This document shows positions 35,460 to 48,233 of a stretch of 64,000 bases of DNA, piece after piece; the stretch's first letter is position 1, and each line of letters opens with the position of its first letter. The notes beneath the pieces are model-generated. The model had not been told where the DNA came from. It saw only the letters and a program-made list of their open reading frames with translations, and did no database searches. Origin of the DNA: Costus lasius (lineage: Eukaryota; Streptophyta; Magnoliopsida; Zingiberales; Costaceae); the NCBI GenBank assembly GCA_027563935.2, contig CM050447.1:11996501-12060500 (forward strand). Direction: 5' to 3'. A program made the translations under genes and the position numbers.

Positions 35460-36586
35460 TGTAACGCCCCGTACGGATCAGCCCTAAATTGGTGTCTCAA
35501 GGTTGTCCAGCGGAACACCAGAACGTGAACTCCCTAGGGTTTCCAGGTAAACTTTCTCGCCAAATCAGAAACCCTAACTCCCCGATCAAATTTTATCCCC
35601 GAATTACAAGGTTGCTCAGAAACCCTAACCCTAATTTAGAATTACCGAAAAATCCCAAATTTTACCTCAGGTCAACTGAACGTCGTCGTTGCCGATTGCC
35701 GAGTTAATCTGATTGGGCTGACGTCAGCCACCAGTTTTCCGCCGCGCGATGTAAATTCTGATTTACTGTTCCGATTTTCCGTCAGCCACGAGTCAAAATC
35801 GGAACACTCGTCTTCGTTCGCGTCGTCTTCAACCTCCATTCCGTGCTGAGTTTAGGCGCTCGTCGCTCACTTCGCCGGAGAGGAACGCTAGCCGAGTAGA
35901 AGAGGTCGCCGCCCCGCCTTCAGTCCCCTCTGGACGTCGTCATCGTCGCACCGGAAGTCGTCGCCGCCTGCGACAGTCGCCTACCGCCGGGATAGAGAAC
36001 ACGCCGCCGAGAGTTGGAAACAGGGGAAGATGGCATCGTGGAGAAGAAAAGCTTTATTCACCTTTGAATAGCTACAAACTCCTCTCCTTACTCGCCGCCG
36101 ACCCCCTGGCCGGTGCCCCCGTCCCCTCCCTCGCCGGCGTCGCCGGTTACAAGCTCTATCTCTCTCTCTACTCTCGCATTCGTCGGCGTCTCCCCAGACA
36201 CCGAAAAACCACCCTCAAAGCTCTTTGTGATGGTGGAGAGATGGTCGCCGCTGCTAATCGTCCCCCTCTGCCTCGATCGACCTCGGCTTTTAAAGGGAAT
36301 CCACCGCTATCTTCATGCCGCCTCCACGACCGCGTCTTCTGCTCCCCTCGGGCGCATCCGGAAACGTCGCCGATGCTTGGTCGCTGCTCCACTCCTCTCG
36401 CGTGTTCCCGACGTCCGCCTTTCGCGCGTGGCCGCAGCCGTCCGCATCTGTCGCACGCAGGGGAGACGAAGCCGAGGCTTCGTTTATTCTGCAGTCAACG
36501 CCAAAGGTTGACTATCTAGATCGGGTTGCATCGCTTTGATTTGGGCTTGGAATCATTTGCGGGCCTGGGCTTGAACAGGCCTGACA
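35460..36586 (-). mobile_element. Solo LTR A5, reverse
   Basis: On the minus strand it runs from TGTCAGGCCTGTTC (36586) to GGGGCGTTACA (35460), an LTR of family A with a C-to-T-type change in its terminus. The right flank is CCTAG (36587-36591), identical to the left TSD of the element at 31677. The two units are therefore bounded together by one pentamer, as at 3940-7976. Confidence 0.82.
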
Positions 36587-36591
36587 CCTAG

Positions 36592-37455
36592 GGATCCCAA
36601 AATTTTGCCTAACCCAAGACCACATCTACTATGACCTCATTCAATAGGGTGATCACAAAGCCAGAACATTCCAACCTAGGGAGAGGGTGTGAGGGGCATC
36701 CCATGAAGAACATAATCATCCACTAAGATGCCCCGGTCCATCAACTACTATTGTTGCTCCGTAATATAACTATATAAGTATGAAACTCTTTCCCATGGCA
36801 AGGAATAGGCAAGTGTTCTTACACAACAATAAAGTCACTAATTACTCTCGAAGCATTCTCATTGAGTGGCAATTGACTTTGAAATTAGGACGTCCGGAAA
36901 CACTTCAGAAATTCCTCTTCCCTACAGAAAGGAGAGGAGCAGCAAGGTGTTCGTGATGATTGTTCCTTCTTGGCGAAAGGAACCAGGTCATATTAAAGCT
37001 ATTGGTACACATGCACAATGCTCCCTAGTTCCAATCTAAAAGATTGAGTGAAACATCTAATACATAAAATGGGCGAGAGTAATACTGGCTATGAATTGCA
37101 ATAACAAGCTGTCATTCCAGAGCAATGATCATCTAATATATCATCCTAATCATCAGAGATTATAACACCTTAAAACAAGTTCATATACAATAATATATAT
37201 GGGGAGACCTAAATCCTAATAGTCATTGTTCTCTCTCTATCTTATTTACATTGTTTAGTAAGTGGGCAGAGATGATTTCTGTAATTGCAATTGCTGCTCG
37301 GCAAGTTCTAAGCATTTTCAATCTCGTGGCATAACCATACTGTCAGTCAGATACAACGTGGAACAAATGCAGAAAACCTAGATACAGCTAAATTTGATAT
37401 TTCTTTTAGGATTTCGATAGCTGCCTGCAATTTTAGGGCTTCAAAAACACGAACC
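36592..37455. other. Intergenic and TIC20-II 3' flank
   Basis: No coding signal; the right part is probably the 3' UTR of TIC20-II. Confidence 0.45.
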
Positions 37456-38043
37456 TCACAACTGTCGATCCGCCGCAGCCGCCACGAGCGGCAGCTGAGG
37501 CGTCCTCCCGAGGACGCAGCTGAAAGTGGCGTACGCGAAACAGAAGAACGAGAAGGCGAAGATGGCATGGTATCCCACCTCCAAGATCCGAAACCCAATC
37601 CCCCTCGACGGGACGCCGAACACCCGCTGGAGGAGGGCGGGAAGCGCGAGTAGGACGTCGAGGACGACTGCTTGCATGGCGTTGAAGCGGACGTAGCGGC
37701 TAAGGTTCGGGTTCCGGACGACGCCAAGGTAGAGGGCGAAGAAGGCGACGAAGGCGGCGTAGGGGACGGAGCGGTAGGCAGCGGCGAGGGGGAGAATGGG
37801 GGCGACGGCGGCTGCCGCGGCCGGGACGCGGGCAAAGAGGAAGCGGCCGTAGTGGAGAGAATCGAGGAAGGGGAGGGTGTAGGCCAGGGCGGAGATGAGG
37901 CGGTCGGAGGCCGGAACGGCGGAGCGGGCCATGGAGACGGTGGGAGAGAGGCGGAGGCGGAGGGAGGAAGGCGGCGGCGGGGCCGAGCGGTGGTGGAATC
38001 GAGGGGGAGGGGAGAAGCGAAGGAGAGTGAGGGTGGTCGCCAT
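37456..38043 (-). CDS. TIC20-II: Protein TIC 20-II, chloroplast inner-envelope translocon component
   Basis: An intronless 195-residue protein. Residues 1-40 are Ser/Arg/Pro-rich and lack acidic residues, as in a chloroplast transit peptide. The mature part is the Tic20 domain with several hydrophobic segments (about 47-62, 76-90, 93-109, 121-140, 157-176). Diagnostic runs are RSVPYAAFVAFFALYLGVVR, SRYVRFNAMQAVVLDVLL and the C-terminal LGRTPQLPLVAAAADRQL. These match the TIC20-II branch rather than TIC20-I. Tic20 proteins sit in the inner envelope; TIC20-I is the channel subunit and TIC20-II is its less-studied relative. The coding sequence is very GC-rich, unlike its flanks. It is divergent from the TRAF-type gene. 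Confidence 0.9.
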   Translation of the reverse strand: MATTLTLLRFSPPPRFHHRSAPPPPSSLRLRLSPTVSMARSAVPASDRLISALAYTLPFLDSLHYGRFLFARVPAAAAAVAPILPLAAAYRSVPYAAFVAFFALYLGVVRNPNLSRYVRFNAMQAVVLDVLLALPALLQRVFGVPSRGIGFRILEVGYHAIFAFSFFCFAYATFSCVLGRTPQLPLVAAAADRQL

Positions 38044-38440
38044 TTCGCTACCGCTGTCGCCGCTCGATTCCTTCCTCGGCGAGGTTTGAGGTTTTCGTGC
38101 TGGTGCCGAATTTGGGGAGGGGAAGGTCTTTTGAAAGAATTAATCGATTTCTATTGACCGTTGGATGATGGAAGAAGTTAGATCTCAGCCGTTGGGAAGA
38201 GTCACCTGCCAGCAACTGTAGATTAAAATTTTAAGTCAACATGTTTGACTTTGACTTCATGGACCGAGTATTACAGAGGAAAATTACACCACCGCAGATA
38301 GTTCGTACGCGGGAGGTCTCTTTCCCGTTAGATCATATAATTCGCCGCCGGACCGTGCTCATCATCGTATCTAACGGTTAATAGAAGCACTTCGAATATG
38401 CATCTACCTGCAGCTTTCCTCGCAATATGATGATCCTTTT
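38044..38440. promoter_or_regulatory. Shared divergent promoter of TIC20-II and the TRAF-type gene
   Basis: About 400 bp separate the TIC20-II start codon from the likely 5' UTR exon of the TRAF-type gene. It holds three AACGG Myb cores: CCGTTGG at 38158-38164 and 38189-38195, and AACGG at 38373-38377. No clear TATA box was seen for either side. Confidence 0.5.
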
Positions 38441-39084
38441 TTCTTCGTCACGCTGTGGAAGGAGACTCCCCTCTCTTTCCCTTGCCTCAGCTGTGTAGAT
38501 TTCCATCTAAATCGAATTCCTTTGTCTACAGCCTTTTTGGTTCCTTGCTCCTTTCTAGGGTTTATACGATTGAGTCGAAATCGAAGCTGTTCCCTTCGTT
38601 GACCTTCCTCTGTGTTTTCTTTTTGGATTTGAAGAGACCTAGTAGTTGAGTCTGCCACAATTCTTCTTCCGTAAAGGATTTATTTGCGAGAAAGGAGGTA
38701 AATTTATCTCTCCAAGTATCTGGTTTATGCTTGAAATGAAATTTGATGTTATTTTTTTTATTGGATGACATAAAGATGGCAACGTAGTTATGGTCGTCAT
38801 TTATGGATGTCCCTGTTTCAAGATTTGATGAATCTGAATAGCTCTGATGAATTCTTTTTTCCAGACTATATTTTATGCTAAAATATCAATTCTATTACCC
38901 TTAATGGAATGTAGTCGAGAGTTTGATTAGTTATTATTTGTTTTGTGATTACTTCTCCAGTTTAATCGATTCTTGTGCTAAAAGCTAAAACAATTGTGCT
39001 CTTTGCTTCGTTTTGTGTCCATGATGTTATCTTGGTTGTTTACTAATTGCTTTACTGATTCGTTGACTTTTTCTCAGAACGTCA

Positions 39085-41325
39085 ATGGATGTCCCTGTAC
39101 TGGATCCCGGGTCAGTGAAGAAGGGCCCATCATTCCATTGTGATCATTGTGACAAGGAGTTGGCACGGAAGATATCGCAAGTACTGCTTTTTGGATTGGC
39201 CACAGCATGTGTGGATAATACAACTGGTCTGTTCAAGAGTCCTGCTTCGGTAGCCGTCGTCACCAGGAAGGAGATGGTAGATTATCTCAAACAAAGAAGT
39301 CAAATGCATCTCACAGAAGCTGCCATTGAGGGTGACGATGTGAATGTGAATTCGCTGGAAGAACTTTCCGATGATCTAACTGAAATTATATCCGTCTTTA
39401 TTGATGACTTTGTAAGTTCAAAAAGGAACTTGTTCAGTCGTGTTTCGGGGTGGTTGTTGAGCGAAGGCCGAGAAGAAAAGATTGATGACTTTGTGCAGGA
39501 AATGGAGACGAATGCCTTCTGGCCAATGGATAGGAGAGAATCCATTGCAGCAACTCTGATCAGGAATGTAGACTTGAAGGGCACTTTCCACTGTTCAATG
39601 AAGTTTGACTCAGTTGAAGAGCTTGCTGAGCATAGAAGTCAATGTAGATTTAGGACCATAAATTGCATGAATGTCGGATGTAGGGTTAAATTTTCTGCTC
39701 TCCATGGAGAGAAGCACGACTTGGGGTGCCCTTTTAAAATCATCCCATGTGAGCAGATGTGCTCAGAGAGTGTAATGAGGCGCGATATGGATAGGCATTG
39801 CGTTACTGTATGTTCCATGAGGCTTGTCAATTGCCCTTTCTTTCAAGTTGGCTGTGAATGTGCTTTTCCACGATGTAATCTTGAGAAGCACTGTTCTGAG
39901 TTTCTTCAGTCACATTTGCTGTATGTTCTGCAAGTGGTGAACAAGCAAGAGGCTTCGATGGAAGAGCTGAAAATGCGTGTGCAACTGTTGGAAAAGGTAA
40001 TATTTCATTGGTCTCTTTTCGCTTTGTTATTGTCATATTCCATTTCAACCAGAATTCTAGTTGGAATTGTGTATGTTCTTCTCTCTAGATGGAACTCAGA
40101 ATTCAAGTGGCTGATCTGCATTTATTTAAAGCAGTTAGTCAAACATTTATTCCATATTTGTGCTCTTATCAATATATTGTACTAATATGGTCCAGTCTAA
40201 AGAATCAACTTTTTGTGCAAGATAGACATTGAAAAACTAGTGGTCTATTAGCTAAGTGATGTATGCAGACTGGAAAATCAGTTTTCTTGACCTAAAGTAG
40301 GTTTTTTGTTCCTTAATTTTGCCCACAAAGCCTTTTACTATTACTTGCTTTCGTTTTAGTTCCCTTAGTTTAGAAGCACTAGTATTCTTTTGCCATACTA
40401 ATTTGATATGGTCCATTAGTAAGAGATTTATTTGGTCAACTTTATGAAGAATGCAAATTCAGAAAGATTTTGTTGTATGCAAAACTATTAGTGGTTGTAG
40501 GAAGCATCAAATGTATTGAAGATATATGCATGGATAACTTGAGAATTGTCGAGAATTTCCTAATTCCACCATGCATCGAAGAAATTTCAATGCCAAAACA
40601 TTTGCAATCACTTAATGCTCAAATTCGACAGTGTTTAATTATATCGATCTCACTTTGTCTAGAATCCTCAGACATTGTCATTTTTTCTACTTTTGATTTG
40701 TTGATAAGTGTCTCTTTTCAGTCTGAGATTCTTCTGACTCTATTGTTTATTTAGACAGGAGATCATTGATGAATAGAATCTGAAAATTTTGTGCTAAAGC
40801 TTATGAAGTATTTAGCTTATAATATCTGGAATGTGTAGTTCATGTTACTTTATGTTTTGATATCATGATTCATGGATTGGCAATGACTCTTTAGTCTGGA
40901 ATCTGAAGTCTTATTGGTGTACACATGAAGAAACTTATCTATCGATCCGAGACCAAGTAAACCAAAAATTTCTTGCATAGGACATTTCTAGAATCATGTC
41001 ATTTCCTAGCCAAGAATGCAGCTTCTTGCTGGTATTCATTTTGCATAAACTATTATGCTGATGCTGCTGCCACTGTCGTCAGTTAATTAGAATTAATATG
41101 AGAAAGAGTGGTAAGCTTATTATCGTAATTGTGTTTCAAGTAACTGAGTGCTGAAGATTTATCTTTATGATTTTGTAGTCCCACTCTATAAATGAATTGT
41201 CTGAAGCCTTGGATGTGAGATCGCTTACTCTGGCGATCAAGGAACAAGAGGCTAAGACGAGGAAACTCGAACGCGAGCTCAGCAAGGTTAGGGATAAGCA
41301 AGAGCAAATGAAGAATGTAAAATGA
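39085..41325 (+). CDS. TRAF-type zinc-finger protein
   Basis: Two coding exons, 39085-39996 and 41179-41325 (phase 0), give 352 residues. A 5' UTR intron is likely at 38699-39077 (GT-AG), with its upstream exon near 38440-38698. The N-terminus has CDHCD (19-23). Residues 169-270 are a Cys/His-rich block of TRAF-type fingers, with CRFRTINCMNVGC and CPFKIIPCEQMC among its repeats. The C-terminus (289-350) is heptad-rich and charged, a coiled coil, and is split by the intron. There is no MATH domain, unlike animal TRAFs. I recognise it as the plant TRAF-type zinc-finger protein group of unknown role; no partner can be inferred here. The extension past 39996 in exon 1 is intron read-through. Confidence 0.88.
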
Positions 41326-43239
41326 GCATACAATTTCTAGTTCTTTTGCCTGTTCTCTAAGTCACAGCATTAGTTATTTGAGCATGTAAGTGGTCTCTCT
41401 TTCCTTTGTAAAGTATATTGATGTGCTTTTATACACAGATAGGAGAAATCCTAATTTACCATAGTTCAACTTGGGTAGGAAGATGGAGCTGTAGTTTTCT
41501 CCTGATTCATATGGGCTGTAACTTATTGTGGTTTGGTCAATAGTGATTGCATTCAGGGTTTTTTGTTGCCATATTTTTTGCCATCTGGCAGTATGCTAAA
41601 ATTGTAAGTTGATTCATCAAACACTTATGCTGATCAATATGGCATGCAATTACAGGTAAGATTTATAAGTTGATTCATCGAATCGAACACTTCAGGGAGA
41701 TTTTTTTCCCCTAACTCAATACCGCCTCAAGCAACTTTTTAAAATTTTAAGTTTTTTGAGTGAAAATTAATTGTTATATTGGGTTTTGTCGTAAGACTCA
41801 ACAATTATTTCAGATTTATCATTTTTTATGGTGCAGGTTGTAATAAAAGTTTTTAAAGTAAATCTAGTTATACGAGAACCCACTAGAAAAAGATTTAAAT
41901 ATAAATAATTTTTGGGTTATTAATTAAATCTTAGGTTTGATAAGAATGTCCAATTTTAACTAGAAAGAAATATTTCCTCACTAAAAGTGAATATTAGGTG
42001 TAAGCAAACGGTTTGATATATTTGGTTTTTACTAATTTTTTTGTTTAATTCGGTAAATTCAGTTTTGACAAAAAAAAATCATTTTTTGTATTGATAATAG
42101 ATTTTTTAATATTCAGTTTTTAATTTTAGTATTAGTTTTTATTTTTTGATTAGGTGAGAATTGAATTTATCGATATTAAGTACTAAATTAATAAATTCGA
42201 TAAATTTAGTAAATTCTGTTTGTTAAATTATTAAATTTATTAATATAAATATAAAATTATTAAATTTTATTTAATAAATATATAAAAATAAAAATATTAT
42301 TATATCTATATAGAAAAAATAATTTGAATTAGTAAATTAGTAGTTTATTGAATTTATTAAAAAAATAGCTTGGTAAGAAATTAATTCTTTTAAAAATTTA
42401 AGTGGATTTTGATTTTAAAAAATTCACTAAACATAAATCAGTAAATTTAATTTTGTTTTATTAAATAATCACGGGTGAATACATATAATATGCTTATTAT
42501 TAGAATACCTTTAATAAAAAAAATAATATATATTTATATTATTAGAACTCCTCTAATGAGACGAAAAAAAATGACTCACTAATAATTTCTTAGTAGACGC
42601 ATTCTTTCGTTGTTCTATTAGAGGAGAGGGAAAAAAAATGGAATGATGGTGAAGATGGCGTTCATTATCCGATCTATACCGGCCCCTGCTACAAGGAAAA
42701 GATCATTTACCAGGTTCTACTCTAGAAACAAGTACAACCTCATAGACTAATACAGGGTAGTACAAACTATACTCGACAAAGAATCATGCAAAGTATAATC
42801 AATATCCAGCTAATGGTTTCAAATATTCCCAATTAGTCTGATGAGTAAGAAAATAAGCCTGGCAACAGTTCTCACCTGAGCAACAATGGTGGTTAACTTA
42901 AAATGCACAAAGCTCGTACTATGCAACTTCGAGGATTGCTCATCTGGTTATGGTTAAAGAAAGCACACAGAAGTATAAAATAAATACTACTTATTACCTT
43001 TCCAATTAGTCTAACGAAGCATCAGTTCTTACAAACTTGTCTAGTGCATGTGTTTCATCGAAACTACTGCGTCATCCTAAATACTACATAGGCTGTCTAT
43101 ATAGGATATGCATTTGGACCAAAGAACATAAAAAAAAATCTAAGATACAAGCAGCGCGCAGCTAGATAAGTTTACTACTAAGCATTGGTTTCCTTCAAGT
43201 GGGTCTCTCATTTCCTTGAATGGGGAGGAAGACAGCCCA
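41326..43239. other. Intergenic, nothing recognised
   Basis: 3' flanks of two convergent genes, and an AT-rich block at 41990-42560. No gene or element with definable ends. Confidence 0.4.
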
Positions 43240-46200
43240 TCATCCACTTGTTGGCCTTGGCAGGATAGAGTTGGCAAGTTCTTCGTTCAACTTAACCGGA
43301 AGTGGTGGCATCTGCTTCATTATTTCAGGCATATCCGTCAAGCTGCAAGCACAAGACAACTAAAGTTAGAAGTTTGGTTGTAAATATTCTAAAGTACTGG
43401 GAGAAATAAAACCACCCAAAATCTTTTAACGAGGTTTTGATATTAGAAACAACCCAGGAATATTCAAGGTGAATTTTAAAGAACAAAAATTGAAATGGCT
43501 AAGCTACATTCAGACTGCAAATAGGCCTACAACAAGAAGCAAGATTGACAATGACAATAAAATTGCCAAATTTTCACTCGACAAGTAACTTGGGAAAACA
43601 TTTTAGAATCCCGGAATCAATTTTGCAAACCATTAGAAGACTAGGCTGCTAATAGTATCAGATCGATTCAACAACAGCTGGAATATAAAATATCGCAAGA
43701 ACAAGTCAAGACTATAATGTGAAAATTACATCAACATAACATTCAGAAATTTTTTTAAAAAGTTTTTCCTTTTTTTTCTATCCCCCTTATTTTCTACAGG
43801 AAACATAGCGCGGCGTCCCTATTATGAGAATGCTAAGGTATTTACCTATTAGGAATGCATTAGAGAGTTCATTAAGTGTCCTTGGCAAGAACTTTGAAAT
43901 TGATTACCGGCAGAGGAAATTTATTTCCCACGAAATATAACTACATATACGTCAAAGAATGTAATCCTAAGTGCTCATACTTGGAGAAAGATCTCTTATC
44001 TACTAATAAAGTTGATAAGTGTTACATAAAAGTATTCAGATACTTCTTCAGTATGCTTTTGAATTATTAATTCGAAAGTAAAAGATCAGATACCTTCATG
44101 ACATACGTGGAATATTTCATTTCTTGAGAAATAGTTTTACGATAACTTTTTTTGTTAGAGAGGATCAGACAGATTATTTAACAGTTGTTTATAATAAGTC
44201 TAGTCAAATTAATAGAGTAATCAACAATTCTGGAGTGATAAAAATTTTTACTAAACATACTTTATGATGAACACACTAATCAATTACTTCATGTTTATCA
44301 TAAATATAACTACCTATTATAGCATTCTAAACAATGTTATCATACTTTGTCCTATCCTATTATAAATAAATTATTCTGTTACTTGTATTCTTACCATTTT
44401 GCAACTTATTTTCCCAAGTTTTCATATATCGAACTATTTGTTCTCTTTCACATTAGAATCTCCCATAAAACACTCGTTAGAGGTGACATTTCTAAGTCAT
44501 TGATGATAATCAATGAGGATCAACCTTGATGTAATATTAGACAAGACTAAAAATGATCAACAAAATACTATCACCGAATAACTAGCTCCACCAATGGTTC
44601 TGACAGTTCGTAAACATTCAGAGTTTAGGACTTGCAACCCTGGTCATATAGGTTGATAAGGAGCCATCTAGTTGTAACTTGTAACATTGAGGTTCTTCAT
44701 GTGTAAGTTGCCAAACCCTACCGGAAAATAATTAGTTCAGTTGCTGAGCAATATACGCAGATTATCATTTTCATGAGAGACAATCATCAGAGCAAAATTG
44801 CAAATAGCAAGATTATCCACTTATTTCTGTATGCTGTCGCAAAACTTTTAATGATTCATTTAATGTTCGATCAGCGTAAGATCTTCACTTCTATCTTAAG
44901 TTCAATAAGGAAAAAACTGTGAGATTGTGCTGTTTTGTTACTTCTTAATACACATGTTGTATGTACGCCTATTCTGCCTTTCAAGCTTTGGGGCTACCTC
45001 CAACTTTCTGTATGTAGAATTAATACCCAACAATGCTCCGTCAAACACAGAATGTAATTACTTCCACTACCTCGCAAGCAGCTTCCATCAATATCTATGA
45101 GAAGGCTTCTAATGATACAGACACCAGTGCTATAATGTTGTAATCCCTACCATCAACATCTACCAGCTTGTTGAAGAAATATCAAAAATATCTCTTTGAT
45201 AATAAAGATTTTATTTCCTTCTGTCCAGTTCTCATCAAATCTAACTGTTACGTTCCATTGCAATTATTTATGATGAACCTATTTTTAGTATGGACAGAAT
45301 TAAGTACTACAGTTAATATACAAGCATAGGCAATTGGTTGACGCATCGAAAAAGGATGAAGCACTTGAAATTTGGAACATACTCTTTCAACACAGCAAGT
45401 ATGTTGTCCCGTGTTTGACAAAATAAGTTGATATTATCCTGTATCTGCATTATGAAACAAAACAACATTCATTATATTCTAGTTCATGTGCAAATCTGGA
45501 ATCTAGAATTTGTAATCATGTATACCAAGTGTTGAAAGAGAAAGCCTGCTTCAGTAAGTTAGTTGCTCTAATAATTCGGAGCAAGAGTAAAAGGTATAGC
45601 AAGTACCCTTAAGTTAGCAAAATTTGCAGATATTTTAGTGAAGGTTTCTGCATTAGTCTCAAGAAGCTCTCCAGTTCGTCCACCAATTTCTGGGAAAAAA
45701 AATAAATAAAAGCATACCAAAGGTCAAAACACTCATCAGGAAGTTTAGCATGCAATTTTTAGTTTATGCACTGCTTCATTTTACCATGCTGTTCAATGTA
45801 GTAGCAATGTTTTTAATTGTTCTGAAATTAACATTCCGAACACAGGTGATCATTAAAAGAAGTTTAAATGATGCAGTAATAGTGTAAACCAGATAGCAAC
45901 AAATCCAGCAAACATAATTACTAGTTCATATCTTCATGACATTAGAAACTAAATAAATATGCTGAAACCTTTGTACGAAATATCATCATCATCTGCAGGG
46001 AGCAATGGTGGTGCATAAGGAGGAACATTAGGTCGTGTTCCAAGGTGGCCTGTTGGTTTTGCAGAAGTATCTGACACCCTCTCCTAAAAAAAAACAGAAA
46101 TTCATTAATCAAGATTAAAAACTTAAATCAGTGAACAAAGGTCATGAGTATTTAGATCCTAGTAACTAATGGTAAATTACTTTCTTATCTTTGCTTTTCC

Positions 46201-48179
46201 GCAACAGGTTGTGCTCCTCTTTCCTCCTCTTACTGTTCTCCTTTTTCTGGAAGAGAAAATGAAATTCGGCTATGTACCAATAAACTTCTTAGACTAAAAT
46301 GTTTTACAATAGATATTAGTTAAAGATATAGATAAGAATAAGATCCCATAGTGGAACAACTTGTTTTATAAATTAATTGGATAATGTCATAGATGATAGA
46401 ACATAAGAATTGATGACATGACACATAAGGCCATTTATAAAACAAATCTCAGCTTTAACCCAAAAAGTCAAATATCAGTAAATTTATCCTTCTTTGAAAT
46501 ATAAGGATTTCTAATTTCAAAAGATTCTTAAAAAAACAATAACCAACCATTTTTTTCAGATACAGATAAATTGTTTAGATCAAGAACTGCCCTTCTTCAA
46601 ACCTAACTGAAAAAAATATTTTCTTCGATTACAAAATCATGGAACCACTCTTTTAAACCTAACTTAAGAGAATATCCTGTCTGCAAATCACGGAGCTACA
46701 CAAGCTGGCAGGCACACGTTCTCCAGTTTGATGGAGCTTTGCTAGCATAATATGCATAAATGCAATTGGGAATAAGGAATAATTGATGTATTTACTTGAA
46801 AAATTATCTTGTCCTAGGCCACAAAGAGTTCAATTATATTTCTATATTACATTTGGGATTTGACACTAATTCCAAATAAGTGGTTTGATTAAAAGATCCA
46901 GAAGTTGAAACACAATTGCTCTGTTTTAATGGATGCACAATGACAGATTTGCAAATAGCCAATTGAAATGTAATACAAAACCTTCTAGCGATGATATAAA
47001 GAAACCCTCCCTACATATACAATGCAAAAGAGGAAGTAGAACAACATAAAAGCATTCATGTAGGCATATAGTATACAAAGTAGGCACAAATTTGAAGGGG
47101 GCTTCCAAACAAATTGAAAACAGCAAAAGAAGAGAAGTAAACCACATCTGTACGTAAGGTAAATAAATATTTTTCAAAAATCCAATTCAGTAAAATCAAT
47201 CAACCAATTAAAAAGCATGATAATTCTTAACAGATTAGCATCATCCTTTGATTGACATAGTCCAAGTTTAACATGGCTGTCTCACCCATAAAAAGCATGA
47301 TTAGAAAAGGAAAAGAAGTAAAAGATTTTTTCTTTTAGAAATTACTTCTTGTATAACCAAAAAAATAAAAGTAAATAAACAATTACGTTGATAGGGCATA
47401 TAGTCTATTACAAGCCTATGCAAAGGCATGCAGAGATAACGCGGCAAAACAGTATACTTCCATGAAACAAATTGTAAATTTACCGTCATCCATCTACATC
47501 GCAAGGCAACATCTCGGACTGTCTTGTCACTCAATTGCATAGCAATTTTCGCATAGCGGAGTAAAATTGATTCTGATGTATACCTGTAATTCCATAAATA
47601 GACATGTTAAAAAAGAATGAATATAAAAGAGAAGCTGTTGAAATTTTATACATGCTGCTGGTACCAGTATATGAGAAAAAAAAACAGAAAATTTATTCAC
47701 TATCACTGTAGATAGAAAGGAGGAAAGAACAAATTATCTTATACTTGTCACAGCAGGACAGACTTGTGGTAGTCAGGAAATACAGGACTTTTCAGTGTGC
47801 TATTTTTGTAAAGAAATTAAGCAACTAGGAATCGCTACTTGTTTTAAGATCATTACTACCCTTTTCCTGAAAAAAATTTAAAGGGTAATAACATAAGTAT
47901 TGTTAAAGAGATCTAAAATTGGCATATTGTACAAACACAAATAACAAACAACTAGCACATAGTACGTAAGTGTTGAATAATTGTACTTAATTTTTTTTTG
48001 TAATTTCTGCTGCTCATTCTTTTCAACTTTGGGGTGACAACAAAGTATCACTTACAAATATGTTTCTTTACTTTCACAGTTTCACGTGTACAAAAGAGTC
48101 CTAAATTTCCTTATTGCTTATTTGGCAGGTAACATGTTTCTCCTCATCTTTTTTTAGTTAATATATAATCCTTACTCAA

Positions 48180-48233
<54 letters not shown>

